From contig NZ_JACHHH010000001.1 of the NCBI RefSeq assembly GCF_014202695.1, positions 230,739 through 294,738 on the forward strand: DNA of 64,000 nt, read 5' to 3'. The position numbers were made by a program, and so were the translations under genes. Of this stretch, positions 42,133 to 50,321 are shown piece by piece. Numbering within the stretch: the stretch's first letter is position 1; every line of letters starts with the position of its first letter. This stretch comes from Oribacterium sinus (GTDB taxonomy: Bacteria; Bacillota; Clostridia; Lachnospirales; Lachnospiraceae). Under the pieces are notes generated by a model. That model was not told the DNA's origin, ran no database searches, and saw nothing but the letters and a program-made list of their open reading frames with translations.

Positions 42133-42168
42133 AAAATAGGCAGTTTTCTATAGGAGAGCTGCCTTTTT
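42133..42168 (+). terminator. Intrinsic terminator after the NADH oxidase gene
   Basis: AAAATAGGCAG, a 15-base loop, then CTGCCTTTTT, about 100 bases after the stop codon. Confidence 0.8.
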
Positions 42169-42208
42169 CATAGACTTATACAGAATCCGTTTTAATGGGA
42201 GGAAGATT

Positions 42209-43321
42209 ATGAAACTGGGAAAGAAATTCGGCATAAAAGCTTTGGCACTTGGGCTCTGTGTAGCCAGCCTTTCGCTGACAGCCTTTGCGGCGGGATGGGG
42301 ACAGCAGGACGGAAAGTATTACTTTGTGGATTCTAAGACCAATCAGAAGGTTAGCGGAAAGTGGATTCATACATCTTCCGGATATTATTACATTGGAGCC
42401 GATACCTATATGGTAACCGGCTGGAAGAAGATTAATAACTCCTGGCATTATTTTCGTCCGTCAGGTCTTATGGTAACCGGTTGGAGAGAGATTGATAAGC
42501 AGTGGTATTACTTAAAGACAGACGGTACCATGCAGACCGGCTGGTTGAAACTGCAGAAGGATGGAAAGGACGTTTGGTACTATCTGAAGGCTTCCGGTGT
42601 TATGGCCAAGGGATGGAGAAAGATTTCCGATAAATGGTATTATTTCCGTTCGGAAGACGGCTCTTTGGTTATGGGACAGTGGCAGAAGATTTCCGATAAG
42701 TGGTATTATTTCGGAAATGATGGTGCTATGCAGACCGGCTGGCTACAATTAAACGGAACTTACTATTATCTTTCCGCAAGCAATGGTAATATGGAAACGG
42801 GCTGGAAGACGGACACAGACGGCAATAAGTATTATTTGGATCCTTCTAACGGAAAGATGGCTAGAGCTTGGACCAAGATTGAGAACGTTTGGTACTATTT
42901 CCAGGATAACGGTAAGATGGTGAAGGGATGGCTGAAAGAGAAGAGCCATTACTACTATTTACAGGACGGAAAGATGCTCAGCAATACCACCGTTAATCTG
43001 GATGGAAGGGACTTTAGCTTTAATGAGCACGGTGTTTGCACCTCCGATATTTCCAATGTAACGGCTACCGAAGCCAATGCGAATACCGACAATACCAACA
43101 ATAACAACAATAATAACAACAATAATAACAACAATAATGTAGGCCCCGGAGGAAATAGCGGTAATACTCCCGGAGGTGACAGCAATAGCCAGAGTAGTCC
43201 TGCAAACGGAGACGGCCCCAGCAGTAACGGTCCCGGCGGAAGTAATTCCTCTTCCTCTACTCCCGGCGGTGCACAGGGACAGGGAACCATTCAGGAAGGC
43301 AATACCCAGGGACCACAGTAA
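42209..43321 (+). CDS. Secreted protein of choline-binding-type cell-wall repeats
   Basis: 370 residues: signal peptide ending near residue 27 (SLSLTAFAA), then about ten consecutive repeats of the type GWxxIxxxWYYFxxDGxMxTG (about 30-265; for example WYYLKTDGTMQTGW, WYYFRSEDGSLVMGQW), the glucan/choline-binding fold that holds proteins on phosphocholine or glucan. Then a run of 14 asparagines and a Gly/Ser/Pro/Asn low-complexity tail to the end. There is no catalytic domain or LPXTG motif, so it may be purely structural or adhesive. An AGGAAGA site precedes the start. It lies just two genes downstream of the phosphocholine-activating fusion. Confidence 0.9.
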   Translation: MKLGKKFGIKALALGLCVASLSLTAFAAGWGQQDGKYYFVDSKTNQKVSGKWIHTSSGYYYIGADTYMVTGWKKINNSWHYFRPSGLMVTGWREIDKQWYYLKTDGTMQTGWLKLQKDGKDVWYYLKASGVMAKGWRKISDKWYYFRSEDGSLVMGQWQKISDKWYYFGNDGAMQTGWLQLNGTYYYLSASNGNMETGWKTDTDGNKYYLDPSNGKMARAWTKIENVWYYFQDNGKMVKGWLKEKSHYYYLQDGKMLSNTTVNLDGRDFSFNEHGVCTSDISNVTATEANANTDNTNNNNNNNNNNNNNNVGPGGNSGNTPGGDSNSQSSPANGDGPSSNGPGGSNSSSSTPGGAQGQGTIQEGNTQGPQ

Positions 43322-43666
43322 TATAGAATTTCAGGGAGTGCGATAGGACTTTTTGTCCGGAATTCTCTATAGAATTTTTGATAAGGGCTTTAGGACAGGT
43401 CTTGCGGTAAAAAAATCAAATAAGAATAATGCTTCTAAAGAATAGGTCTGAAGATGGGGATTTCGAAAATACCCCGTTTTCAGACCTATATTACATGGAG
43501 GCTTTTACAGACCTAAGCTTTTATACAGAATTAAGCTTTTATACAGAACTAAGGTTAATAAAAATTTACGCTTGTATATTGTCGCAAAACAAGGAACTTA
43601 TGCTAAAATATGGCAAGAAATTTACTCGTCAGGAATCGGTTTATTGTTTCTTAGAGAGGAGTAGGA
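43322..43666. repeat. Gene gap with a core-less palindromic element and an 18-bp tandem repeat
   Basis: A hairpin with ATAGGTCTGAA (43442-43452) and TTCAGACCTAT (43479-43489) carries the outer ends of the palindrome family but not its interior; GCGGTAAAAAAATCAAAT just before (about 43403) matches a left terminator arm. Two 18-bp copies TAAGCTTTTATACAGAAT/C follow (43514-43531, 43532-43549). The short frame that can be opened across this stretch (43429-43716) overlaps the next gene, is repeat-derived and is not called. Confidence 0.7.
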
Positions 43667-45583
43667 ATGATAGAGGATTATTTAGAAGCCAAAAAATTAG
43701 GAGACAGAGCCTATAGAAATGCCCTTTTGACGGGGCAGTATCCTTATTTGGAAGCTTTGGATGATAAATTAAAGGATGAAGATATTCAGGGAGAGAACCG
43801 CCTTGGTGTCCTGGAGATACCCTTGGAAGATATTGTAGGAACCAAAACCACCGGAAGACAGCAGGCCTTTGCCAAGAATTTCATGCCGATTTTAGGGGCA
43901 AAAACGGAATTTGCCTTTAAATGGTCGGCTCTTTATGATTCTGTCAAGGAAGAGGGTGTTCGGGAGCCTATCTTGGTTTATGAATACATGTATAAATTCT
44001 ATGTACAGGAAGGAAACAAGAGAGTTTCCGTCAGCCGCTTTAATGAAGCGGTTTCCATTCCCGCTACAGTAATTCGTATATTACCGAAGCGCACAGAGGA
44101 ACGGGAAAATAAGCTGTATTATGAATTTGTGGATTTTTATAAATGTACCGGAATCTATAGAATTCGTTTTTCCGAGCTGGGAGCCTATGACCGGCTTTGT
44201 CAGGTAATGGGGAAAAAACCCGGAGAGCTTTGGGAAGAGGAGCTTTGCCGAGACCTTCGTGCGGCCTATTCTCGTTTTGCGGAGCTCTATATGCAAATGG
44301 GTGGAGGAAAGCTGGGAAATACTATCGGAGATGCTTTCTATGTTTATCTTACCGTCTTCGGGATGGAATCTATTTTGCATAACAGTACGGAGGAAATTAA
44401 AGAAAATATAGAACGTCTTTGGAATGAATATAGAAAGTCTGCCGGAGATGTGGTGCTGGTACAGAATCCTGAGGAAGTGAAAAAAGTCAGCGGCTTTATG
44501 GACTTGTTCCAGAGCGGAAAGCTCTATAACGGAAAGCATCCTCTGAAGATTGCTTTTCTGTATGAACGTACGGTACAGGATTCCACTTGGGCCTATGCCC
44601 ATGAGCTGGGACGAAATTACATTATGGAGAAGTTCCGGGGCTTGGTAGAAACGAAGATTTTTGAGTCCTGTAATACGGAGGAGCGTATTCAGGATAGTAT
44701 AGAGGAGGCCATTCGCTGGGGGGCAGAGCTCATTTTTACCACAGCCAGCCTGATGGCTCAGCTTAGTATCAAGATGGCTCTGGAGCATCCGGAGACTTCC
44801 ATCCTGAATTGTTCGGTAAATACCTCTTACAATTCCATTCGTACCTACTATGGCAGAATGTATGAAGCCAAGTTTTTGATGGGGGCTTTGGCGGCATCCA
44901 TTACCGATGGAAATGACTTAGGCTATGTGGAGCAGTTTCCGCTGTACGGAACCATTGCCAATATCAATGCCTTTGCCATCGGCGCCCAGTTTATCAATCC
45001 ATGGAGCAAAGTACATCTTTCCTGGAGCGGTTTGCAGGACGTAAACTGGAAGGAAGAGTTTCGGAAGCAGGGAATCAGAACGATTTCCGGACCGGAATTT
45101 GCGAAGCCGACAGAAGTCAGCAGAGAATTTGGACTTTATATCAGGGAAGAGGGAGAGAAGGTCTTTAATGTGGCGGCTCCGGTTTATGACTGGGGAAAGT
45201 ATTATGCTTTGATTTTGCAGTCGATTTTAGAGGGCTCCTACCATGCCAACAGCTTGGCTAAGGCCCATAATGCCTTGAACTATTACTTTGGACTGAAGGA
45301 AGGGGTTATTGATATTATCCTTTCCCGGGATTTAAGCTATGCCTCTAAAAAATTGATTTCTATCTTAAGGAGAGAAATTGTAGAAGGAAGTCTTGCGCCC
45401 TTTTCCGGAGAAATTCACAGCCAAAGCGAAAAGCTTAGAAGGGAAGGAGACGAGAGTTTGGACTTGGAAGAAATTGTAGATATGCGTTGGTTAAATGATA
45501 ATGTGGTGGGAGAAATCCCTCCCTTGGACCGATTTACCAAAGAATCCCAAGAGGCTATCCTGTCGGGAGGATTTTTACTGTGA
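43667..45583 (+). CDS. ParB-like domain fused to a BMP/PnrA-type ligand-binding domain, cytoplasmic
   Basis: 638 residues with no signal peptide or lipobox. The N-terminal part (about 45-140) has the ParB/Srx-like pattern (LEIPLEDIVGTKTTGRQQ, LYDSVKEEGVREPILVYE, YVQEGNKRVSVSRFNEA, IPATVIRIL). The middle (about 145-285) is helical. The C-terminal about 286-570 is a periplasmic-binding-protein fold of the BMP family (IAFLYERTVQDSTWAYAHELGRNY, LIFTTASLMAQLSIKMALEHPE, SYNSIRTYYGRMYEAKFLMGALAA). BMP proteins normally bind nucleosides outside the cell, so this may be an intracellular nucleoside sensor. It overlaps the phosphoesterase gene (GTGA). Confidence 0.75.
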   Translation: MIEDYLEAKKLGDRAYRNALLTGQYPYLEALDDKLKDEDIQGENRLGVLEIPLEDIVGTKTTGRQQAFAKNFMPILGAKTEFAFKWSALYDSVKEEGVREPILVYEYMYKFYVQEGNKRVSVSRFNEAVSIPATVIRILPKRTEERENKLYYEFVDFYKCTGIYRIRFSELGAYDRLCQVMGKKPGELWEEELCRDLRAAYSRFAELYMQMGGGKLGNTIGDAFYVYLTVFGMESILHNSTEEIKENIERLWNEYRKSAGDVVLVQNPEEVKKVSGFMDLFQSGKLYNGKHPLKIAFLYERTVQDSTWAYAHELGRNYIMEKFRGLVETKIFESCNTEERIQDSIEEAIRWGAELIFTTASLMAQLSIKMALEHPETSILNCSVNTSYNSIRTYYGRMYEAKFLMGALAASITDGNDLGYVEQFPLYGTIANINAFAIGAQFINPWSKVHLSWSGLQDVNWKEEFRKQGIRTISGPEFAKPTEVSREFGLYIREEGEKVFNVAAPVYDWGKYYALILQSILEGSYHANSLAKAHNALNYYFGLKEGVIDIILSRDLSYASKKLISILRREIVEGSLAPFSGEIHSQSEKLRREGDESLDLEEIVDMRWLNDNVVGEIPPLDRFTKESQEAILSGGFLL

Positions 45584-46266
45584 GAATATTATGTATAGCA
45601 GATGAGGAAAACAAGGGTTTATGGGATCATTTTGATAAGGGAAAGCTAAAGGATATTGACTTGATTCTTTCCGCAGGAGATTTACACTCCGATTACCTGC
45701 AGTTTTTGGTTACCATGGGCAAGGCACCTCTTCTTTATGTGCACGGAAATCATGACCAGGGCTACGAGAAAAGACCGCCCTTAGGCTGTGAGTGCATCGA
45801 AGATAAGGTTTATGATTTTAAAGGACTTCGTATACTGGGACTGGGAGGCTCCTTCCGTTACAAGCCCGGAGACCATATGTATACGGAACAGGAGATGCAG
45901 AAGCGCATTCAAAAAGTAAAGAAAGACATTGTCCTAAAGAATGGATTTGATATTTTACTGACCCATGCGCCGGTGAAGGGGTACGGAGACATGGAAGACT
46001 TGCCCCATCAGGGCTTTCAGGCCTTTGAGGACTTATTGCAAAAATATAAACCCAAGTACATGATTCACGGGCATATTCATAAAAGCTATGGAGACGCCTA
46101 TAAACAAGAGTGCATGCATTCCTCAGGCACGAAAATAATTAATGCATTTGATAAATATATTTTAGATATTGGGGAGGATGAATATCCCAATGAGGGAAAG
46201 ACGGGATCTTTCCTCTATGACCTATACAAACAAGTAACCAACAAAAAGGGAAGAGGAACATTATGA
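45580..46266 (+). CDS. Metallophosphoesterase
   Basis: Calcineurin-like phosphoesterase of 228 residues with a GTG start overlapping the previous stop. Seen: CIADEENKGLWDHF (the first-motif His is replaced, usual D-x-H reads ADE), LILSAGDLHSDYL (GD), YVHGNHDQG (GNHD), LLTHAPVKGYGD, and YMIHGHIHKSYG (GHxH). The substitution at the first metal ligand is common in some subgroups but could change metal use. It may be a phosphodiesterase acting on nucleotides; the exact substrate is unknown. ATGA overlap with ung indicates tight coupling. Confidence 0.88.
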   Translation: MRILCIADEENKGLWDHFDKGKLKDIDLILSAGDLHSDYLQFLVTMGKAPLLYVHGNHDQGYEKRPPLGCECIEDKVYDFKGLRILGLGGSFRYKPGDHMYTEQEMQKRIQKVKKDIVLKNGFDILLTHAPVKGYGDMEDLPHQGFQAFEDLLQKYKPKYMIHGHIHKSYGDAYKQECMHSSGTKIINAFDKYILDIGEDEYPNEGKTGSFLYDLYKQVTNKKGRGTL

Positions 46267-46928
46267 TTGAAGGGCAGTGGCTAAGCAAGCTGCAGGGAGA
46301 ATTTCAAAAACCCTATTATAAAAAACTCTATGAAACCGTGAGAGAAGAGTATAAGCATCATACTATTTTTCCTCCCAAGGAAAAGCTTTTTCGAGCTTAT
46401 AGCCTTTGTCCCTATGAAAAGCTGAAGGTAGTCATTTTGGGGCAGGACCCGTACCATAATTTTGGGCAAGCCCAGGGCTTATCTTTTTCCGTGGGAAAAG
46501 GCATTCCCTTTCCCCCTTCCTTACAGAATATTTTCAAAGAATTACAGGAGGATATAGGCTGTAAAATTCCGAAGAGCGGAGAGTTGGATGCCTGGGCAAA
46601 GCAAGGGGTGCTTCTTTTAAACACGGTGCTTACGGTTCGAGCCCATGAGGCCAATTCTCATAGGGGCATCGGCTGGGAGGAGTTTACGGATGCAACCATA
46701 CGGGCCATAGAAGAGAAGGAAGAGCCCGTAGTTTATATCCTATGGGGATCTTCCGCCCAGAGTAAGGCAAAGATGATTCATCAAAAAAGACGATTGATTT
46801 TAAAAGCCCCCCATCCAAGTCCTTTAAGCTCTTACAGGGGATTTTTCGGATCCAGGCCTTTTTCCCGGTGCAATGCCTACCTTCGAAAGGAAGGGCAGGA
46901 GGAAATTGATTGGGCTTTGAAAGCATAA
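46263..46928 (+). CDS. ung: Uracil-DNA glycosylase
   Basis: Removes uracil from DNA, base-excision repair. 221 residues, typical family-1 UDG. Catalytic water-activating motif LGQDPYHNFGQAQGLSFSV, the FPPSLQNIFKEL segment, GVLLLNTVLTVRAHEANSH, VYILWGSSAQSKAKMI, and the HPSPLSSYRGFFGSRPFSRCN closing motif are all intact. It follows the phosphoesterase with a 4-base overlap and precedes uppP by 23 bases. Confidence 0.97.
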   Translation: MIEGQWLSKLQGEFQKPYYKKLYETVREEYKHHTIFPPKEKLFRAYSLCPYEKLKVVILGQDPYHNFGQAQGLSFSVGKGIPFPPSLQNIFKELQEDIGCKIPKSGELDAWAKQGVLLLNTVLTVRAHEANSHRGIGWEEFTDATIRAIEEKEEPVVYILWGSSAQSKAKMIHQKRRLILKAPHPSPLSSYRGFFGSRPFSRCNAYLRKEGQEEIDWALKA

Positions 46929-46951
46929 AAATAGAAAGGTTAGAATATTCC

Positions 46952-47794
46952 ATGAACATTGTTGAGTTATTAAAAGTCATTGTTTTCTCTTTGGTGGAGG
47001 GATTTACCGAGTGGCTTCCCATTTCCTCCACAGGACATATGATTTTACTGCAAAGTATTATTCCTTTGCAGCAAAGCAAGGAGTTTTTCTCCACCTTTGA
47101 AGTTTTGATTCAGCTGGGGGCGGTTGGAGCGGTAATCAAAGAATTTTTCTTCCGTATCTGGCCCGTAGCAAGAAGATCTCAGGGGAAAGGCTACTACTTG
47201 GAGCAGGGAAAATGTATTTTGATCGGAAAAATTTTAGTAGCTTGTCTTCCTGCAGCGGTTTTGGGACTTTTGCTGGATGATTTTTTGGATGCTCATCTTT
47301 ACAATGCCTTTGTGGTCTCACTGATGCTGATTCTCTATGGTATCTTCTTCATTTTACTGGAAAGAAGAAATGAGGGACATCAGTTTCATACTTTAACTGT
47401 AGAGGAACTTTCTTGGAAAAATGCTCTTCTGATCGGACTTTTCCAGTGCTTGGCTCTGATACCGGGAACCTCCCGTTCAGGAGCTACTATTTTGGGGGCC
47501 ATGCTTCTATCAGTAGGAAGATTGGCAGCCACGGAATTCTCCTTCTTCTTAAGTGTGCCGGTGATGGCAGGAGCCAGTCTTTTAAAACTGATTAAGCATG
47601 CAGGGAATTTTGGTGCAGGACAATGGTTTATGTTGCTTTTATCCATGCTCTTGTCCTATTTTGTCAGCCTATACTGTATTCGTTTTTTACTGCGCTATAT
47701 TCGCAGCCATAATTTTCTTCCCTTCGCTTATTATAGAATTCTCTTTGGCGGCGTGATTCTTTTATGGTTTGCCGTATCCCATTTGGTGCTGTAA
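46952..47794 (+). CDS. uppP: Undecaprenyl-diphosphatase
   Basis: Recycles undecaprenyl pyrophosphate to the carrier phosphate used for peptidoglycan and for the surface polysaccharides encoded upstream; also gives bacitracin tolerance. Start at ATG 46952 (280 aa; a TTG in frame at 46910 lies inside ung and is not used). Seen: LVEGFTEWLPISSTGHMILLQ (active-site Glu and Ser motif), LIPGTSRSGATILGAMLL (second motif) and about eight membrane helices. Weak AGAAAGG ribosome site. Confidence 0.96.
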   Translation: MNIVELLKVIVFSLVEGFTEWLPISSTGHMILLQSIIPLQQSKEFFSTFEVLIQLGAVGAVIKEFFFRIWPVARRSQGKGYYLEQGKCILIGKILVACLPAAVLGLLLDDFLDAHLYNAFVVSLMLILYGIFFILLERRNEGHQFHTLTVEELSWKNALLIGLFQCLALIPGTSRSGATILGAMLLSVGRLAATEFSFFLSVPVMAGASLLKLIKHAGNFGAGQWFMLLLSMLLSYFVSLYCIRFLLRYIRSHNFLPFAYYRILFGGVILLWFAVSHLVL

Positions 47795-47904
47795 GAAATC
47801 CGTAATGGCACTGTAAAGGAAAGGGGCTTGTATAGAAAAGGCTACTTCGTTATGCTTAAACGGTCGATATACTAGGAGAATAAAAAAGGAAAAGAGGGAG
47901 TAAA

Positions 47905-48723
47905 ATGAAAGCAAGAGGAGTAGTTTTAGCTATGGCCTTATCCCTTGTGATGGGGATGCAAAGCTTCGCCGCAACGGAAATCGGTTTAAATTTAAACTGG
48001 AAGTATGCGGGAAATTCTAAAATCAATACAGGAAAGGCCGTTTTATATACCAGTGATGTTAAGGAGCCGAAGCATATTACCATTGCGGTAAATGCAGGTC
48101 ACGGAACCAAGGGGGGAGAGAAGCAGAGAACCCTTTGCCATCCGGACGGTACCAGAAAGTTAACCGGCGGAACCAATGCGGCAGGCGTGACTACGGCTTC
48201 GGCAGTGTCCTCCGGTATGACCTTCCAGGACGGCACCAGAGAAGCTACCGTAACATTGCAGATGGCTCATATTTTAGGGAAAAAGCTTCTGGCAGAGGGA
48301 TATGATGTGCTGATGATTCGCAGTGAAGAGGATGTTCAGCTAGACAATATTGCCCGTACCGTTTTAGCCAACAACAAGGCGGATGCCCATATTGCTCTGC
48401 ATTGGGATGCAACCACCAAGGACAAGGGTGCATTCTTTATGTCCGTTCCGGATGGATTAAAGAGGATGGAGCCGGTGGCAAGTAACTGGCAGAACCACGA
48501 AAAGCTGGGAGACAGCCTGATCAGCGGTTTAAAGGGACAGGGAGTGAAGATTTTCGGTAAGGGAAGAATGGATATGGATTTAACCCAAACATCCTATTCC
48601 ACCATTCCTTCTGTAGACATTGAGCTGGGAGATAAGGTTTCCGACCATGGTGAAAAGACCTTAAACAATCTGGCAGATGGATTGGTTAAGGGAGTAAATA
48701 TCTACTACGGATTTTCCTCTTAA
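47905..48723 (+). CDS. Secreted N-acetylmuramoyl-L-alanine amidase (Amidase_3)
   Basis: Cleaves the amide link between muramic acid and the stem peptide. 272 residues: signal peptide (VVLAMALSLVMGMQSFAA), then a zinc amidase domain: ITIAVNAGHG (first zinc His), TREATVTLQMAHILGKKLLAEGYDVLMIR (zinc Glu in the first helix), ADAHIALHWDAT (second zinc His), and VDIELGDKVSDHGEK (catalytic Glu). It has no wall-binding repeats. A large insertion after the first His (KGGEKQRTLCHPDGTRKLTGG) is a feature of some lachnospiral amidases. TTGTAT-17-TATGCT (about 47828-47856) is a possible promoter. Confidence 0.9.
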   Translation: MKARGVVLAMALSLVMGMQSFAATEIGLNLNWKYAGNSKINTGKAVLYTSDVKEPKHITIAVNAGHGTKGGEKQRTLCHPDGTRKLTGGTNAAGVTTASAVSSGMTFQDGTREATVTLQMAHILGKKLLAEGYDVLMIRSEEDVQLDNIARTVLANNKADAHIALHWDATTKDKGAFFMSVPDGLKRMEPVASNWQNHEKLGDSLISGLKGQGVKIFGKGRMDMDLTQTSYSTIPSVDIELGDKVSDHGEKTLNNLADGLVKGVNIYYGFSS

Positions 48724-48765
48724 ATAGGCTCCTTAAAGAATTTTTAAAAACATAGTTTTGCAGTA

Positions 48766-48816
48766 AAGGTCTGAAAACGAGACGTTCCAAGCTGTCTCGA
48801 TTTCAGACCTTTTTTG
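48766..48816 (+). terminator. Intrinsic terminator after the amidase gene
   Basis: AAGGTCTGAAA...CGAGAC pairs with GTCTCG...TTTCAGACCTTTTTT. The GGTCTGAAA end matches the outer ends of the palindromic family, so it may be a stripped-down relative. Confidence 0.85.
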
Positions 48817-48926
48817 TAGAAAAAAGAGAGTAGCTTTTTTAGAGGAAATCTGTATAATGGAAAAGGTTCATAAAATTTACGGAGTATTCTTAAAGAATTA
48901 AGATTACAAAGAAATAACTGGAGGAC

Positions 48927-49955
48927 ATGAAGAAGATGGTTTTAGTAAAGACTTTGGCAGAGGGCTTAGGGTTTTATTATGATAAGAACGGTAATGCTGC
49001 AGTGGGAGAGGTCGGCGGTTATGATATGCTGATTACAAATGCGGATAAAGGCTCTCTATATTATCTGAATGTCTCTGTCACCAGAGGCGAGAAGCCCACA
49101 AAGGCGGACTTTGAAGGCATAAAAGAGTATAATAAATATTTAAAGACTATAGGAGTGAACAAGAAAAATTATCGTGTGGTTTTCACCCTTGGCGGAGCCT
49201 TTACCAAGGACGGTACAGTGAAAAGATTCCAAGAGATTTTACCGGCTTTGGCCAGATTCCTGCAGGATAGGGGATTTCAGAATTGTTCGGAAATCAGCGG
49301 CGTTACTCAGGGAGTATCCACCTATTTTGCTCAGGGAGTAAAGATTATTACGAAATCGGAATATGCGGAGATTGAAAGAGGAATTCAGGAAAAACAGGAT
49401 AAGATTGCCCTTAGAGGATCAAGCAGTATCTTATTGGGAACAGTAGGTGCTCTTTTAGGCGCGGTGGTAGCAGGGGCAGTGGTTCTCTGTATTTCTCAGT
49501 TGGGCTATGTAAGCTGGTTTGGCGGTGTAGTCATGGGCGGTTTGGTTATGGGAGGATATAAAGTTTTTGCCGGTCGAATTCAAAAGATCGGTATTATCAT
49601 CTCCGCCATTATTATGCTGGCAGCTATGTACTTAATTAACCGCCTGGATTGGGCATTAATGATTCAGCGATATTTTACACCGGATATGTTCGGCATGGAG
49701 GGAACAAAGCTCAGCCTGTCTTTTACGTTTAAAAATGTAGTGGCTATTGTGGAAACGGCCAATTTGCAAGCAGATTATTTTAAGAATCTCGGTTTACAGC
49801 TGTTTTTCACTTTCATTTGCGGATTAGTGACTTCCATCGGCGTAGTGCAGTGGGACAAGAACTCCTTCCTGGCTTATCCCATTGGAGAAGAAAAGCAGGA
49901 TGTACAGGATGCAGGTCTTCCTTATACAGATAGCTTTGGAGATTCAGAGGAATAA
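48927..49955 (+). CDS. Membrane protein of unknown function
   Basis: 342 residues, not recognised. A soluble N-terminal domain (about 1-155; KTLAEGLGFYYDKNGNAAVGEVGGYD, VVFTLGGAFTKDGTVKRFQEIL) is followed by a membrane region: helices at about 169-189, 193-212, 217-236 and 288-308, with glycine-rich turns. The short acidic C-terminus (DVQDAGLPYTDSFGDSEE) is cytoplasmic by charge. The gene stands alone between terminators, and TATAAT at 48853-48858 is a likely -10 box. Confidence 0.75.
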   Translation: MKKMVLVKTLAEGLGFYYDKNGNAAVGEVGGYDMLITNADKGSLYYLNVSVTRGEKPTKADFEGIKEYNKYLKTIGVNKKNYRVVFTLGGAFTKDGTVKRFQEILPALARFLQDRGFQNCSEISGVTQGVSTYFAQGVKIITKSEYAEIERGIQEKQDKIALRGSSSILLGTVGALLGAVVAGAVVLCISQLGYVSWFGGVVMGGLVMGGYKVFAGRIQKIGIIISAIIMLAAMYLINRLDWALMIQRYFTPDMFGMEGTKLSLSFTFKNVVAIVETANLQADYFKNLGLQLFFTFICGLVTSIGVVQWDKNSFLAYPIGEEKQDVQDAGLPYTDSFGDSEE

Positions 49956-49964
49956 GATTTTTCC

Positions 49965-50011
49965 AAGAAGGGGATGTAAAAAATTATTTTGATTTTTTAC
50001 ATCCCCTTCTT
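49965..50011. terminator. Intrinsic terminator without a palindromic insertion
   Basis: AAGAAGGGGATGTAAAAAA, loop, TTTTTTACATCCCCTTCTT: a bidirectional hairpin whose loop end (ATTTTGATTTTTTAC) is the same type as the terminators at 35786 and 52008, but the loop is only a few bases. It is an empty-site comparison for those insertions. Confidence 0.9.
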
Positions 50012-50059
50012 ATATGAATTTGAAATAGGCCGATAATTTAAAAGGAAATGAGATAGGAA

Positions 50060-50321
50060 CGAATATGGCATTGAAAAACATTGTAGGAAGCTGGGAACAA
50101 GGCTTGTTGTAGTGCGGGTTTTCACTGCCCCTCTCCTGACTCAAGAGAAATTCCTTGTTTTTTTAAGAAAGTATTTGTATACTAAGCCAAGTGTTTTTAC
50201 ACTGGCTTTTTTTACGTTACAGGATTTCTCAGGAGGGAAGTCGGGTAGGTTATAGACTATAAGAAGAGCTGAAGGAAACGGTCTCTTTACGGGTCTAAAG
50301 AAAAGGGGAGAAAAGAGAATC
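50060..50321 (+). promoter_or_regulatory. Structured leader upstream of the Na/Pi cotransporter
   Basis: Two T-run hairpins occur in the leader: AACAAGG (about 50096) can pair with CCTTGTTTTTTT (about 50151-50163) around an inner AGTGCGGGTTTTCACT hairpin, and AGCCAAGTGT/ACACTGGCTTTTTTT forms a second at 50184-50213. Two successive terminator-like hairpins before the coding region suggest attenuation or a small transcript. No known riboswitch was recognised. Confidence 0.45.
50184..50213 (+). terminator. Intrinsic terminator in the Na/Pi cotransporter leader
   Basis: AGCCAAGTGT, a TTTT loop, ACACTGGCT, TTTTTTT; a 9-bp stem with one bulge, ending 108 bases before the ATG. Confidence 0.75.

Noticed and set aside
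43429..43716. 95-codon ORF upstream of the ParB/BMP fusion gene
   Set aside because: It is built of the palindrome and the 18-bp tandem repeat and overlaps the true start at 43667.
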